A stretch of 64,000 bases of DNA from CAWBVG01 sp963792175 (GTDB lineage Bacteria > Acidobacteriota > Vicinamibacteria > Vicinamibacterales > CAVVIG01), in the NCBI GenBank assembly GCA_963792175.1, contig CAWBVG010000010.1:1-64000 (forward strand), read 5' to 3'. The stretch's first letter is position 1, and the number at the start of each line of letters is the position of its first letter. A program made the position numbers and the translations under genes. A model generated the notes under the pieces. It had not been told where the DNA came from and did not search any database. It was given only the letters and a program-made list of their open reading frames with translations. Positions 1 to 8,818 of the stretch are shown in pieces.

Positions 1-1915
1 CGTGACCCGATTGCTCTCGGCCGCGACCATGCGGACGGACGAGGCCCAGGGCCGATATCCGTCAAGCTCGAGGCGTATGGCGTGGTCGCCGGCCGCCACG
101 GATGGCACCATCAGCGGCGTAGTCCCGACCGGTTTGCCATCGAGGAACACCCTCGCGCCAGTCGGCCGCGAGTCGACTGCCAGCGCCCCGGCCGAGCGGC
201 CAGTCGTCGGCGTGCCCGCGGGCGGCGCTGGCGCCGCCGCGGCGCTTCGGGATGGCGGCGGTGCCGGCGTTCGCACCATCGCGACGTTCACCGACTGAGA
301 GGGCCGCGACGACGAGAGGACGACCCGCCGGTCCTGAGCAGCATACCCGTCCCGGGTGACGCGGACCTGATGCGGGCCGTGTGAAAGGTCACGAACCGTT
401 GCCGGCGTCTTGCCGTAATCGCGTCCGTCGACCGAGACCGCCGCACCGTCGGGCGTGGAGCGAATCAACAGACGTCCGGATGCGGCGGCCGACGGCGCGG
501 CGGCGGCGGTCGCCGCGGCGGGCGTCGTGTCCGGTTTTCGCCCCGTGGAAGCCGTCGGGGCCGGGGCGGGCCGAACCGGCCCGCTACTGTCTTTTGCCGG
601 CGTTGGTGTCGCCGCCGGCGCTTCGGCGCGCCCCAGACCGCGCGCCGTGTCCGCATCCTTCTTCGGCGCGTCGGCGACGGCGTTTTCGGTGAACTCGCGA
701 CCGGCGGACGAGGCCGCCTGGCTGCGATCGTGGCTGCCGACGCCGTACCCGCCCGCGAAACCCATCGCAAGGCCGACGGTCAGCGCGAGCACCAGCGGCC
801 ACACGGCCGAGCGCGCGCGATCGAGCGGTGTCAGCGCGGCCGGGTCGTGTCCCGTGATCAAGCCGACCGGACCGGCCACCGGCACCTCTTCGACAGACAG
901 GTCACGTTCACGGGCGACCGGCTCGAGGTCCACGTCCTCGTACCGCTCGACCGACGGTTCAATCGCCGCGTCGTCCTCGAAGATGGAAAGCGCCTTGTCT
1001 TCGGAAACGGCGTCTTCAGCAGCATTCTCAGAAACAGACAGCGGTAATCGCGGTTCATGTTCCATGCGCGACCCTCGTGTGGCTGGTTGCGCAACCGCGA
1101 CGGGCGCGCTGTCGGCGCTGACTCCAGGAAACGCCCGAGTCAGGGCCTCAGCGAATTCGCGAGCGGTCGCGAACCGTTCTTCCGGATCCTCCGCGAGGGC
1201 ACGGCCGAACGCGGCACGCAGCGCGGCCGGGTCGCCGCCCTCGAGTGGTGTGAGCGCGTCCCCCGCATCGGCGCCGAGGGCGGACACGCGGCGGGCCCAG
1301 AGCAATTCGTGCAGCAGCGCCGCCAGGCTGAACACGTCCGCGCGCCGATCCCAGAACGCCCCAGCCATCCGCTCCGGGGCCGTATACGGACGCCGGACCG
1401 GAGCCGTGACGCCGACCTGCTCGAGCGCCCGCGCGACGCCGACGCCGGTCAGCCGCGTGTCGTCGGCCGAGAGCAGCACGTCGCGGGGATGCAGCGCGCC
1501 GTGAACGATGTTGACCGATGCGGCGCAGTCGAGTGCGTCCGCGAGTTGGACCGCCACGCGCAGCGCGTCGGCTGGCGGCGCTGCGCCATGCTCCCGGACG
1601 GTGAGGTCGAGCGATTCAGCGCCGATGTAATCCTGGACGAGGTAGGCGGCGACGTCCGCGATGCCGGTGGCCCGCGGCGCCGACAAGGTCGGATGGGTCA
1701 GCTCGGCGGCGATCAGACGTTCGAACGCCCCGACGAGCCGGTGGACCTGCTCAGGCGGCAGATCGAGTTTGAAGAGCTTGATCGCGACGAGCCGCTCGCG
1801 TTCCGGATCGGTACGCCCGGAACACCGGTCCAAGAGTCCCTGCACCGATCTGATGAAGAACACGAAACGGTCCGAACGCATCTGGAGGCGCTGTGGCGGC
1901 AGCTTCCGTGTTCAG
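1..1915 (-). CDS. PEGA-domain pseudokinase, 3' end beyond window
   Basis: A protein-kinase-like fold is followed by a long Ala/Pro-rich linker, one membrane helix (about 790-840) and two PEGA repeats, the second running off the left edge. A glycine loop (GAGTLGPV) and the VAIK lysine are present. The catalytic HRD is replaced by HGALHP and the DFG by TGVG, so it is probably a catalytically dead, ligand-sensing kinase; PEGA repeats usually sit on the outer side of the membrane. One extra base near 1811 separates the glycine loop from the rest, and removing it restores AYDPERERLVAIK. No ATG exists in frame upstream. A CTG at 1913-1915 sits 7 nt after AGGAG (1923-1927 on the minus strand) and is the likely start, with moderate certainty. 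It is divergent from bshC. Confidence 0.75.
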
Positions 1916-2104
1916 TGATGAACTCCTCGCGAGGAAGGCGAGGAAATGGTAACACGAAATTGACGCAACCGACGCGTGCCTGTCGGCGTCTTAGTGCTGT
2001 TGGATCAATCGAATAGCGACGCGGTTTGCTTGACAGTCCGAGCAAGCGTTTGAGACAGTAGGCGTTCTGGTGCAAGTCAACTCCGCGGAGACTTCCACGC
2101 CGGA

Positions 2105-2129
2105 GTCAGACCCGAAGTCCCGGTCTGAC
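2105..2129. repeat. Palindrome upstream of bshC
   Basis: GTCAGACC (2105-2112) pairs perfectly with GGTCTGAC (2122-2129) around a 9-nt loop. It lies 18 nt before the likely bshC start, which argues that the upstream GTG at 2070 is not the real start. Confidence 0.6.
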
Positions 2130-2147
2130 CCCGATACTTCCGTGCGC

Positions 2148-3770
2148 ATGCCGGTCGACGTTCGCCGGTTTCCGTGGATCAGGCGCCTGGCCGCCGACTA
2201 CGCGTACGACTTTCGATCGGTCGCGCCGTTTTTTTCCGGCGATCCATCCGATCGCGCCGCCTGGGCGGAGGCGATCGCGCGAACACAGTCCCACGATCGC
2301 CGGCGCGCGGAGATTGCAACGATCCTGAGAGCTCAGCAGGAGCGGCGACAAGCCCCGCCGCGCGCACGCGAGGCGGCGCGCCTCCTCGCCGACCGAAACA
2401 CCGTGGCCGTCGTCACCGGCCAGCAGGCGGGACTCTTCGGCGGGCCGCTGTTCACCCTGCTCAAGGCCATCACCGCGCTGAAACTGGCGGAACAAGTCGC
2501 GCGCGACCATCAGGTGCCAGCGGTCGCCGTCTTCTGGATCGACGCGGAGGACCACGACTGGGAGGAAGTGCGATCGTGTTCGGTGTTCGACAGCGAGTTG
2601 ACGCCGCGCACGCTGTCGCTGCCTCCGCGCCCCGGCGCCGACCCGGTCCCGGTCTCGACCGTCCGACTCGATGACAGCATTCACAAAGCGCTCGCGGATC
2701 TGAGCGCGGTTCTTCCGGCCACTGAATTCAAGGAATCGCTGCTGACGGCGCTGCGGCGCGCCTACGCGCCGGGCACCGGGATGGCCGAGGCGTTCGGCCG
2801 CTGGCTCGAAGAGGTTCTGGGTCCGCGCGGGCTCGTGGTCTACGATTCGTCCGATCCGGCATCGAAGCCGCTCGTCAGCCAGGTCTTTGCGCGCGAGCTG
2901 TCGATGCCGGGGCAAACGGTCAAGCTGGCCGCTCTGGCTGGTTCCGATCTCACGGCGCGCGGCTACCACGCGCAGGTGCACGCGCAGGACGATACCCTCG
3001 CCCTCTTCCACCTCGACGGCGCTGATAAAGGGCGACGCTCCATCCGCCAGCAGGACGGCCACTTCGTGGTTGGCGATCAGCAGTTTGCGGCGCCGGCGCT
3101 CGTCTCGCAGGCCACCGAGCGCCCGGACGGCTTCAGCCCCAACGTGCTGCTGCGCCCGATCGTGCAGGACACGTTGTTTCCGACGATCTGTTACGTCGCG
3201 GGGCCGAACGAGCTGGCGTACCTCGGCCAGCTTCGCGGTGTCTACCAGCATTTCGGCGTGCCGATGCCGCTGTTCTACCCGCGGGCGACCGCGACGCTGC
3301 TCGATTCCGCGGCGCTGCGATTCCTGACGAAGTACAAGCTGCCCCTCGAGGCGCTGCAGGCGCAGGACGAGGCGGCGCTGAACGAGCTGCTCAAGACCCA
3401 GATTCCGCCGGCGGTCGAAGAATCGTTTACCTCCGCGTCGTCCGCGATCGAGACGCAGATGACGCATCTGATGCAGGCGATCCCGGCGCTCGATCCGACG
3501 CTCGAAGGCGCCGCGCGATCGACGCTCGAACGGATGCAGCGCGACCTCCAGACGCTGCACAACAAGATGATTCAGGCAGCCAAGCGGCGCGACGAAACGC
3601 TGCGCCGCCAGTTCATCCACGCTCGCGCCCTCGCCTTCCCCGGGGGCCACGCACAGGAACGGACGATCGGCTTCGTGTCGTTCCTGAACCAGTACGGCCC
3701 GGCGCTGGTCGACCGGCTGGACGAGGAGCTGCCCCTCGACCTGGGGCGTCACTGGGTTGTCACTATCTGA
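2148..3770 (+). CDS. bshC: Bacillithiol biosynthesis cysteine-adding enzyme BshC
   Basis: BshC joins cysteine to glucosaminyl malate in the last step of bacillithiol synthesis, giving the cell its low-molecular-weight thiol. Family features seen are the N-terminal VRRFPWIRRLAADY, the core GQQAGLFGGPLFTLLKA, FWIDAEDHDWEEV, and a C-terminal segment rich in coiled coil (about 420-500). The length, about 540 residues, fits the family. I start at ATG 2148 because homologues begin near this point and a palindrome occupies the preceding bases; a GTG at 2070 would add 26 unusual residues. The frame is intact. The gene stands alone, divergent from the pseudokinase; bshA and bshB are not in the window. 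Confidence 0.9.
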   Translation: MPVDVRRFPWIRRLAADYAYDFRSVAPFFSGDPSDRAAWAEAIARTQSHDRRRAEIATILRAQQERRQAPPRAREAARLLADRNTVAVVTGQQAGLFGGPLFTLLKAITALKLAEQVARDHQVPAVAVFWIDAEDHDWEEVRSCSVFDSELTPRTLSLPPRPGADPVPVSTVRLDDSIHKALADLSAVLPATEFKESLLTALRRAYAPGTGMAEAFGRWLEEVLGPRGLVVYDSSDPASKPLVSQVFARELSMPGQTVKLAALAGSDLTARGYHAQVHAQDDTLALFHLDGADKGRRSIRQQDGHFVVGDQQFAAPALVSQATERPDGFSPNVLLRPIVQDTLFPTICYVAGPNELAYLGQLRGVYQHFGVPMPLFYPRATATLLDSAALRFLTKYKLPLEALQAQDEAALNELLKTQIPPAVEESFTSASSAIETQMTHLMQAIPALDPTLEGAARSTLERMQRDLQTLHNKMIQAAKRRDETLRRQFIHARALAFPGGHAQERTIGFVSFLNQYGPALVDRLDEELPLDLGRHWVVTI

Positions 3771-3777
3771 AAAAGTC

Positions 3778-3816
3778 GGGGCTAGGGGCTAGAGGCTAGG
3801 GACTGGGGGCTAGCCG
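3778..3816. repeat. GGGGCTA-type intergenic repeat
   Basis: Four or five imperfect copies of a 7-nt unit (GGGGCTA, AGGCTAG, GGGACTG) follow directly on the bshC stop. The same unit recurs near 12030, 17590-17655 and 18840. Confidence 0.7.
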
Positions 3817-3851
3817 TCTGTGACCGATACCCTGCCTGGAGATCCATCTCG

Positions 3852-6251
3852 GTGAAAGGTGCCCGATCGAAGCCGAGCCGTTCAAAGGCGGCGGTGGTGC
3901 GTATCCGCGTCGCGGCGATCTGGCGCAAACGCTGGGTGCGCGTCGGAGCGGCCATCGCGGCGGTGCCGACCGTCATCCTGTGCTTCGTCGCGACCTACTA
4001 TGCCGTCACATTCGGCCGTCTGATCGACGCGCGCCTTCATGGTGAGCGCGACACGACGCTGCCGCAGGTCTTCGCGCGTCCTCTCGAGCTGCGCCGCGGC
4101 CAGGCGCTCACCGACCAGGGGCTGATCGACCGGCTGAACGATCTCGGGTACGCGCACCGCGAGCACATCGAGAAGCCCGGCGAGTTCGCCGTGGGCGCCG
4201 GCGAGGTCAGCATCATGCCGCGCTCGCCGAGCTTCAAGGGGCAGATCGTCCGCGTCCTGTTCGAGCGTCCGCCGGCGCCGGGCCGTGCGGCGCCCAAGAA
4301 ACCGCCGGCACGGCCGCGGATCGCCGATCACGTCCTGCAGCTCGAGCTGGGATCGAAAATCACGGAACGGCTGATCCTCGACGCGCCGGTGTTGACGTCG
4401 CTCGGCCAGGGGGAGCGTGAAAAGCGGCGTGCCGTCGCGCTCTCCGTGATTCCCGATCGCATGCGCCAGGCGGTGCTCGCGATCGAGGACCGCCGCTTCT
4501 TCGAGCATCCCGGCGTCGATCCCATCGGGATTGTCGGTGCCGTGATCTCGAACATTCGCGGCAAGCGCGGCTACACCGCGGGCGGCAGCACCATCACGCA
4601 GCAGGTGGCGCGCAACGTGTTTCTTCCCAAGATGTTTCCGGAGATGACGCTCCAGGCCGCGCGGGAGAAGTCGTGGCGCCGCAAGCTGCTCGAGATGTGG
4701 GTGTCGCTCATCATCACGGCACGCGCCTCGAAGGACGAGATCTTCGAGATGTACCTGAACGACATGACGCTCGGCCAACGCGGATCGTTCGGGATCGTCG
4801 GCGTCGCGGAGGCCTCGCGGCTGTTCTTCGGAAAGGACGTCAGCAACGTCTCGCTGGCCGAGGCTGCGACAATCGCCGGCGTCTTCCAGTCGCCGTCGGC
4901 GCTGTCGCCGTTCAACAACCCGGCGCGCTGCAAGGATCGCCGCAACGTCGTGCTCGGCGCGATGGCTGACTCCGGCTACATCAGCGCCGACGTCGCGACC
5001 CGCACCCAGCACGAACCGCTCACCATCGTCCCGCGCGCCCTCGAAGCAGAGGCGCCGTACTTTGTCGACTTCGTCGGTCAGATGCTCAGCGAGCAATACC
5101 CCGGCCTGACCACGACGACCGATCAGCCGGTCGAGGTGTACACCACGCTGGATCTTCACCTCCAGCGCGTGGCGCAAGACGCCGTGCGCAACGGCCTGAT
5201 CGGGGTCGACAACCAGCTGGCGAAGCGGAAGCGCGGCAAGGCCGAGGCCGCGCTCATCGCGGTCGATCCGAGGAGCGGCGAGATCCTGGCGTTCGTCGGC
5301 GGCCGCTCGTACAACCAGTCGCAATACGATCGCGCCGTGCTGTCGCGGCGCCAGCCGGGGTCGGTCTTCAAGCCGTTCGTGTTCCTCGCGGCGTTCGAGC
5401 AGGCGCTCGCGCTGGAACGTCATGACATCACGCCGGCCTCCATCACGCTCGACGAACAGGAAACGTTCGAGTTCGACGACCAGGTGTGGACGCCGGAGAA
5501 TTACGAGCACACCTACGACGGGCCGATCACCTACCGCCACGCCCTCGCGCACTCGCGGAATCTGGGCACCATCCACGTCGCGCAGCAGGCCGGCTACGAC
5601 CGGGTGGCCGCGCTGTGGAAGAGCCTGGGCGTCGGCAATCCGCCCAAAGCGTATCCGTCGATCGCGCTCGGCGTCTTCGAAGCGACACCGCTGGAGATTG
5701 CGACGGCGTACACGCTGTTCCCGAACGGCGGCTGGATCCGGCCGCTGAAGGAGATTCTGCAGATCACGCGCGGCGGCAAGGACATCACCCGGAAGGACGC
5801 CCCGCCGCAAAAGGCCATCGCGAAGCCGCAGACGACCTATCTCGTCACCAACATGATGCGCAGTGTGCTGAACGAGGGAACGGCGGCATCGGCGCGGTCC
5901 GCCGGCTTCACGCTCGACGCCGCGGGAAAGACCGGCACGACCAACGACCTGCGCGACGCCTGGTTCGTCGGCTTCACACCGGAGCTGCTCACCGTCGTGT
6001 GGGTGGGGTTCGACGACAACCAGCCCGTCGGCCTGAGCGGCGCCAGGGCGGCGCTGCCCATCTGGACCCAGTTCATGAAAGCCGCGCTCGCCGGACGGGC
6101 CAGCGTGCCGTTCGACGTCCCCGAAGGGCTCGCCTTCACGAACATCGACGCCGAGACCGGAAAAATCGCCACGCCGTACTGTCCCAAGGTGATCAACGAG
6201 GCATTCATCGCCGGCACCGAACCGAATCAGGTCTGCGACGTCCATCGCTGA
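3852..6251 (+). CDS. mrcB: Class A penicillin-binding protein (PBP1b-like)
   Basis: A bifunctional peptidoglycan synthase of the inner membrane with its bulk in the periplasm. A basic N-terminus leads into one membrane helix (about 29-51), then a UB2H-like domain (about 70-120, with FARPLELRRGQ). The GT51 glycosyltransferase domain (about 190-365) carries AIEDRRFFEHPGVD with the catalytic Glu, GGSTITQQ and the EIFEMYLND motif. The transpeptidase domain has SVFK (Ser about 505), SRN (about 568) and KTGT (about 694). The C-terminus has a short cysteine pair (YCP...QVC). At 799 residues it has the usual length of PBP1b. The start is a GTG at 3852. The frame is intact. The gene is probably monocistronic, as repeats lie upstream and a promoter-like TATAAT lies downstream for xdhC. 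Confidence 0.92.
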   Translation: MKGARSKPSRSKAAVVRIRVAAIWRKRWVRVGAAIAAVPTVILCFVATYYAVTFGRLIDARLHGERDTTLPQVFARPLELRRGQALTDQGLIDRLNDLGYAHREHIEKPGEFAVGAGEVSIMPRSPSFKGQIVRVLFERPPAPGRAAPKKPPARPRIADHVLQLELGSKITERLILDAPVLTSLGQGEREKRRAVALSVIPDRMRQAVLAIEDRRFFEHPGVDPIGIVGAVISNIRGKRGYTAGGSTITQQVARNVFLPKMFPEMTLQAAREKSWRRKLLEMWVSLIITARASKDEIFEMYLNDMTLGQRGSFGIVGVAEASRLFFGKDVSNVSLAEAATIAGVFQSPSALSPFNNPARCKDRRNVVLGAMADSGYISADVATRTQHEPLTIVPRALEAEAPYFVDFVGQMLSEQYPGLTTTTDQPVEVYTTLDLHLQRVAQDAVRNGLIGVDNQLAKRKRGKAEAALIAVDPRSGEILAFVGGRSYNQSQYDRAVLSRRQPGSVFKPFVFLAAFEQALALERHDITPASITLDEQETFEFDDQVWTPENYEHTYDGPITYRHALAHSRNLGTIHVAQQAGYDRVAALWKSLGVGNPPKAYPSIALGVFEATPLEIATAYTLFPNGGWIRPLKEILQITRGGKDITRKDAPPQKAIAKPQTTYLVTNMMRSVLNEGTAASARSAGFTLDAAGKTGTTNDLRDAWFVGFTPELLTVVWVGFDDNQPVGLSGARAALPIWTQFMKAALAGRASVPFDVPEGLAFTNIDAETGKIATPYCPKVINEAFIAGTEPNQVCDVHR

Positions 6252-6354
6252 GGCAGCGAAGGGCTCGGAGTAGGTCGACAGGTCAGGAAGGTGCGAGCCT
6301 AGGTCCCGACCTCGGCCCACTTGCCACCCGCCCTGCCAGCCCACCCGACCCCTC

Positions 6355-6360
6355 TATAAT
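6355..6360 (+). promoter_or_regulatory. TATAAT -10 box for xdhC
   Basis: A perfect TATAAT ends only 6 nt before the GTG start at 6367, so a transcript starting about 7 nt downstream would be leaderless or nearly so. No -35 at standard spacing is evident; TTGCCA at 6321 is too far away. Confidence 0.45.
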
Positions 6361-6366
6361 CATTCC

Positions 6367-7221
6367 GTGAACCGCGAAGTCTTTGCCGCCGTCGCGGCCG
6401 CCCTCGACCGCGGCGAGCCGGCGGCGCTCGTCACGATCGTCTCGACCACCGGCTCCACGCCGCAGCGCGTCGGCGCCAAGATGCTCGTGTTCGCCGACGG
6501 CCGGATCGTCGGGACCATCGGCGGCGGCTGTTACGAGAACGACGCCTTCGGCAAGGCGCGCGAGGCGATCCTGAGCCGCCGGCCCGAGATGGTGCACTAC
6601 GAGCTGTCCGACGACTTCGCGCAGGAGACCGGACTCGTCTGCGGCGGGCAGATGGACGTCTACATCGAGCCGATCGAACCGTCGCCGGAGCTCTACATCG
6701 TCGGCGCCGGGCACGTCGGCTTCCATCTGGCGCGGCTGGCGGGCGAGGTCGGCTTCAGGGTCCACGTCGCCGACGACCGCGAGAAGTTTGCGAACGTCGA
6801 GCGCTTCCCGACCGCCGTCGAGGTCGTCGTCGACGACATCCCCGCCTGGATCGCGCGCGCGAAGCTTCCGTCGCACGCCTATGTCGTCATCGTGACGCGC
6901 GGCCATACCAACGACCTCGAGGCGCTGCGGGCGCTGGCGCCGCGCGATCTCCGCTATCTCGGCCTGATCGGAAGCCGCGCGAAAGTGGCGCGCATCTACG
7001 AGGCGCTCGTCGAGGATCAGATGCCGCCCGATCTCTTGACACGCGTCCACGCGCCGATCGGCCTCGACATCGGCGCCGTCACGCCGCAGGAGATCGCGGT
7101 CAGCATCCTCGCGGAGCTGATCGCAGTGAAGCACGGCAAGGAACATCCCACCTCGATGAGATGGACGCCGCCCGCAGTCGTAGGGGCGGACCAGCGTGTC
7201 CGCCCGGGGGCCGACACATAG
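6367..7221 (+). CDS. xdhC: XdhC/CoxI family protein
   Basis: XdhC proteins bind molybdenum cofactor and help insert it, sulfurated, into xanthine-dehydrogenase-type enzymes. The N-terminal XdhC/CoxI domain (about 10-95) has TTGSTPQRVGAKML and GTIGGGCYE with the conserved cysteine. The C-terminal Rossmann part (about 115-260) begins with LYIVGAGHVG and holds VTRGH and LIGSRAK. The length of 284 residues is typical. No molybdo-hydroxylase subunits are in the window; the next gene is an amidohydrolase, so a purine-related role is suggested but not proven. The last codons and the stop lie inside a palindromic repeat, so the C-terminal tail after about residue 255 (VGADQRVRPGADT) is repeat-encoded. 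Confidence 0.88.
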   Translation: MNREVFAAVAAALDRGEPAALVTIVSTTGSTPQRVGAKMLVFADGRIVGTIGGGCYENDAFGKAREAILSRRPEMVHYELSDDFAQETGLVCGGQMDVYIEPIEPSPELYIVGAGHVGFHLARLAGEVGFRVHVADDREKFANVERFPTAVEVVVDDIPAWIARAKLPSHAYVVIVTRGHTNDLEALRALAPRDLRYLGLIGSRAKVARIYEALVEDQMPPDLLTRVHAPIGLDIGAVTPQEIAVSILAELIAVKHGKEHPTSMRWTPPAVVGADQRVRPGADT

Positions 7222-7233
7222 GTCGGCCCCTAC
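7180..7233. repeat. Nested palindrome between xdhC and amidohydrolase
   Basis: GTAGGGGCGGACC (7180-7192) pairs with GGTCGGCCCCTAC (7221-7233), 12 of 13 bases. Inside, GGGCGGAC (7184-7191) pairs with GTCCGCCC (7198-7205). The outer arm contains part of the xdhC stop and ends on the base before the ATG at 7234, so no Shine-Dalgarno is visible outside the hairpin. Confidence 0.75.
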
Positions 7234-8556
7234 ATGTCACTCCTGTTACGCGCGGGCATCATCCTGACGATGAACGACCGGTTCGACGTCGTCGAGGGCG
7301 ACGTCTCGATCAAGGACGGACGCATCGCGGCCGTCGGCCCGAACATCGCTGAACCCCACGATCGTGTCGTCGAGGCTCGCGGCGGCTACATCCTGCCTGG
7401 CTTCATCCAGACACACATCCACCTGTGCCAGACGCTCTTCCGTGGATTCGCCGACGACCTGCCGCTGATGGAGTGGCTCCGGACGCGCGTGTGGCCGATG
7501 GAGGCGGCGCACTCCCCCGCCACACTCCGCGCGGCAACCCGCCTGGCGACGACCGAGCTGCTGGCAAGCGGCACCACGGCCGTGCTCACGATGGAAACGG
7601 TCCACGACACCGACGTGGTGTTCGAAAGCGTCGCCGAAAGCGGCCTGCGCGCGACGATTGGCAAGTGCATGATGGACTTCGACGCGCAGGTGCCGCAGCG
7701 GCTGCAGGAGGAGACGCTCCGCTCCATCGACGAGAGCGTCGCGATTCGCAAGCGCTGGCACGGCGCCGAGGGCGGGCGCCTGCAGGCCGCCTTCGCGCCG
7801 CGGTTCGCCGTTTCATGCTCGCGCGAGCTGCTCGAGGCGGTCGCGGCACTTTCGGAGCAGCATCAGGCGCTCGTTCACACCCACGCCTCGGAATCGCGCG
7901 ATGAAATCGCGATCGTGAAGGAGCGCTCGGGTTCGCGTACGAACATCGAATACCTGTCGGCGGTGCGCCTCGCCTCGCCTCACTTGTGCGCCGCGCATTG
8001 CGTCTGGGTGGACGAGGCCGATCAGCAGCTGCTGGCCGAGCACGACATCAAGGTCATGCATTGCCCGGGATCGAATCTGAAGCTTGGGTCGGGCATTTCA
8101 CCAGTACCGGAGATGCGGGCTCGCGGGATTACCGTGTCGCTTGGCGCCGACGGCGCGGCGTGCAACAACCGCCTCGACATGTTCGAGGAGATGCGCCTGG
8201 CTGCCGTGCTTCAAGCGATGCGCCGGCAGCCCGGGATCCTTCCTGCCCGCGACGTGCTGTGGATGGCGACGCGGGCCGGCGCCCGCACGCTCGGGCTCGA
8301 GGGCGACATCGGCTCACTCGAGGTCGGCAAGAAGGCGGATGTGATTGTGGTCGATCGCGATCGGCCGCATATCGCGCCAGGACCTGATCCATACTCCACG
8401 CTTGTGTACGCCGCCAGAGGCAGCGATGTTCGGACAACCATCGTCGACGGCGAGTTGCTGGTCGACGACTTCATGCCCGTCAAGGTCGATCGAGACGAGG
8501 TGGTCATGACAGCGCGGGCAGCCGGCCGCGATCTCGCGACCCGGGCCGGCATATGA
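7234..8556 (+). CDS. Amidohydrolase, nucleoside/base deaminase type (MtaD/TRZ family)
   Basis: A cytosolic metal-dependent deaminase of the amidohydrolase superfamily. Metal ligands are visible: THIHL (HxH, about residue 64-66), HTHASE, AAHCVW and SLGADGAACNN with the catalytic Asp. The PGSNLKLGSG segment is typical of the methylthioadenosine / S-adenosylhomocysteine / 5'-deoxyadenosine deaminase group. At 440 residues it fits. The position right after xdhC would also suit a purine-base deaminase such as a guanine deaminase, so the substrate is open. The start ATG directly abuts a hairpin. The next small gene overlaps it by ATGA, which suggests translational coupling. Confidence 0.85.
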   Translation: MSLLLRAGIILTMNDRFDVVEGDVSIKDGRIAAVGPNIAEPHDRVVEARGGYILPGFIQTHIHLCQTLFRGFADDLPLMEWLRTRVWPMEAAHSPATLRAATRLATTELLASGTTAVLTMETVHDTDVVFESVAESGLRATIGKCMMDFDAQVPQRLQEETLRSIDESVAIRKRWHGAEGGRLQAAFAPRFAVSCSRELLEAVAALSEQHQALVHTHASESRDEIAIVKERSGSRTNIEYLSAVRLASPHLCAAHCVWVDEADQQLLAEHDIKVMHCPGSNLKLGSGISPVPEMRARGITVSLGADGAACNNRLDMFEEMRLAAVLQAMRRQPGILPARDVLWMATRAGARTLGLEGDIGSLEVGKKADVIVVDRDRPHIAPGPDPYSTLVYAARGSDVRTTIVDGELLVDDFMPVKVDRDEVVMTARAAGRDLATRAGI

Positions 8557-8747
8557 GGCGACGGACGAAGGAGCGGCTCAAGAAACGGCTGGCCATCGTT
8601 TTCGCGCTCGCCCTCCTGGTGGCGCTGGCGTTCTTTCTGCCGTACTTATGGGGTCTGTATTCCGGCGATGACGTTCCAGCAGAAGGGATGGGGCGTCCGC
8701 TCGCGGCGGTGACCGGGGTGCCTAAACACTCTGGAATTGCCACTTAG
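8553..8747 (+). CDS. Small single-pass membrane protein
   Basis: 64 residues: a basic N-terminus (RRRTKERLKKRL) followed by one strongly hydrophobic helix (about 13-35, IVFALALLVALAFFLPYLW) and a short polar tail. Its ATG overlaps the stop of the amidohydrolase (ATGA). The positive-inside pattern and the coupling make it a plausible real gene, but I recognise no family. The tail after about residue 45 could be non-native, because the reading frame simply runs into the hrcA promoter region. Confidence 0.45.
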   Translation: MRRRTKERLKKRLAIVFALALLVALAFFLPYLWGLYSGDDVPAEGMGRPLAAVTGVPKHSGIAT

Positions 8748-8758
8748 GGCGAACGAGG

Positions 8759-8787
8759 TTGGGCTACGGCCGCGACCCCTGTATAAT
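8759..8787 (+). promoter_or_regulatory. Sigma70-type promoter of hrcA
   Basis: TTGGGC (8759-8764), a 17-nt spacer and a perfect TATAAT (8782-8787). The CIRCE operator begins 4 nt further on, so HrcA bound there would block transcription initiation. Confidence 0.7.
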
Positions 8788-8791
8788 GGGC

Positions 8792-8818
8792 TTAGCAGTC
8801 CCAAGACTAGAGTGCTAA
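8792..8818 (+). promoter_or_regulatory. CIRCE operator
   Basis: TTAGCAGTC, 9 nt, GAGTGCTAA. This is the CIRCE inverted repeat with one base different from the consensus left arm (TTAGCACTC). The last A of the right arm is the first base of the hrcA ATG. It is the binding site of HrcA, giving autoregulation. Confidence 0.93.

Noticed and set aside
2106..3752. Long minus-strand reading frame opposite bshC (548 codons)
   Set aside because: Arginine-rich, no family resemblance; a shadow caused by high GC of the true gene.
3882..6344. 820-codon minus-strand frame opposite the PBP
   Set aside because: Low-complexity Arg/Asp/His composition and the opposite strand encodes a clear PBP.
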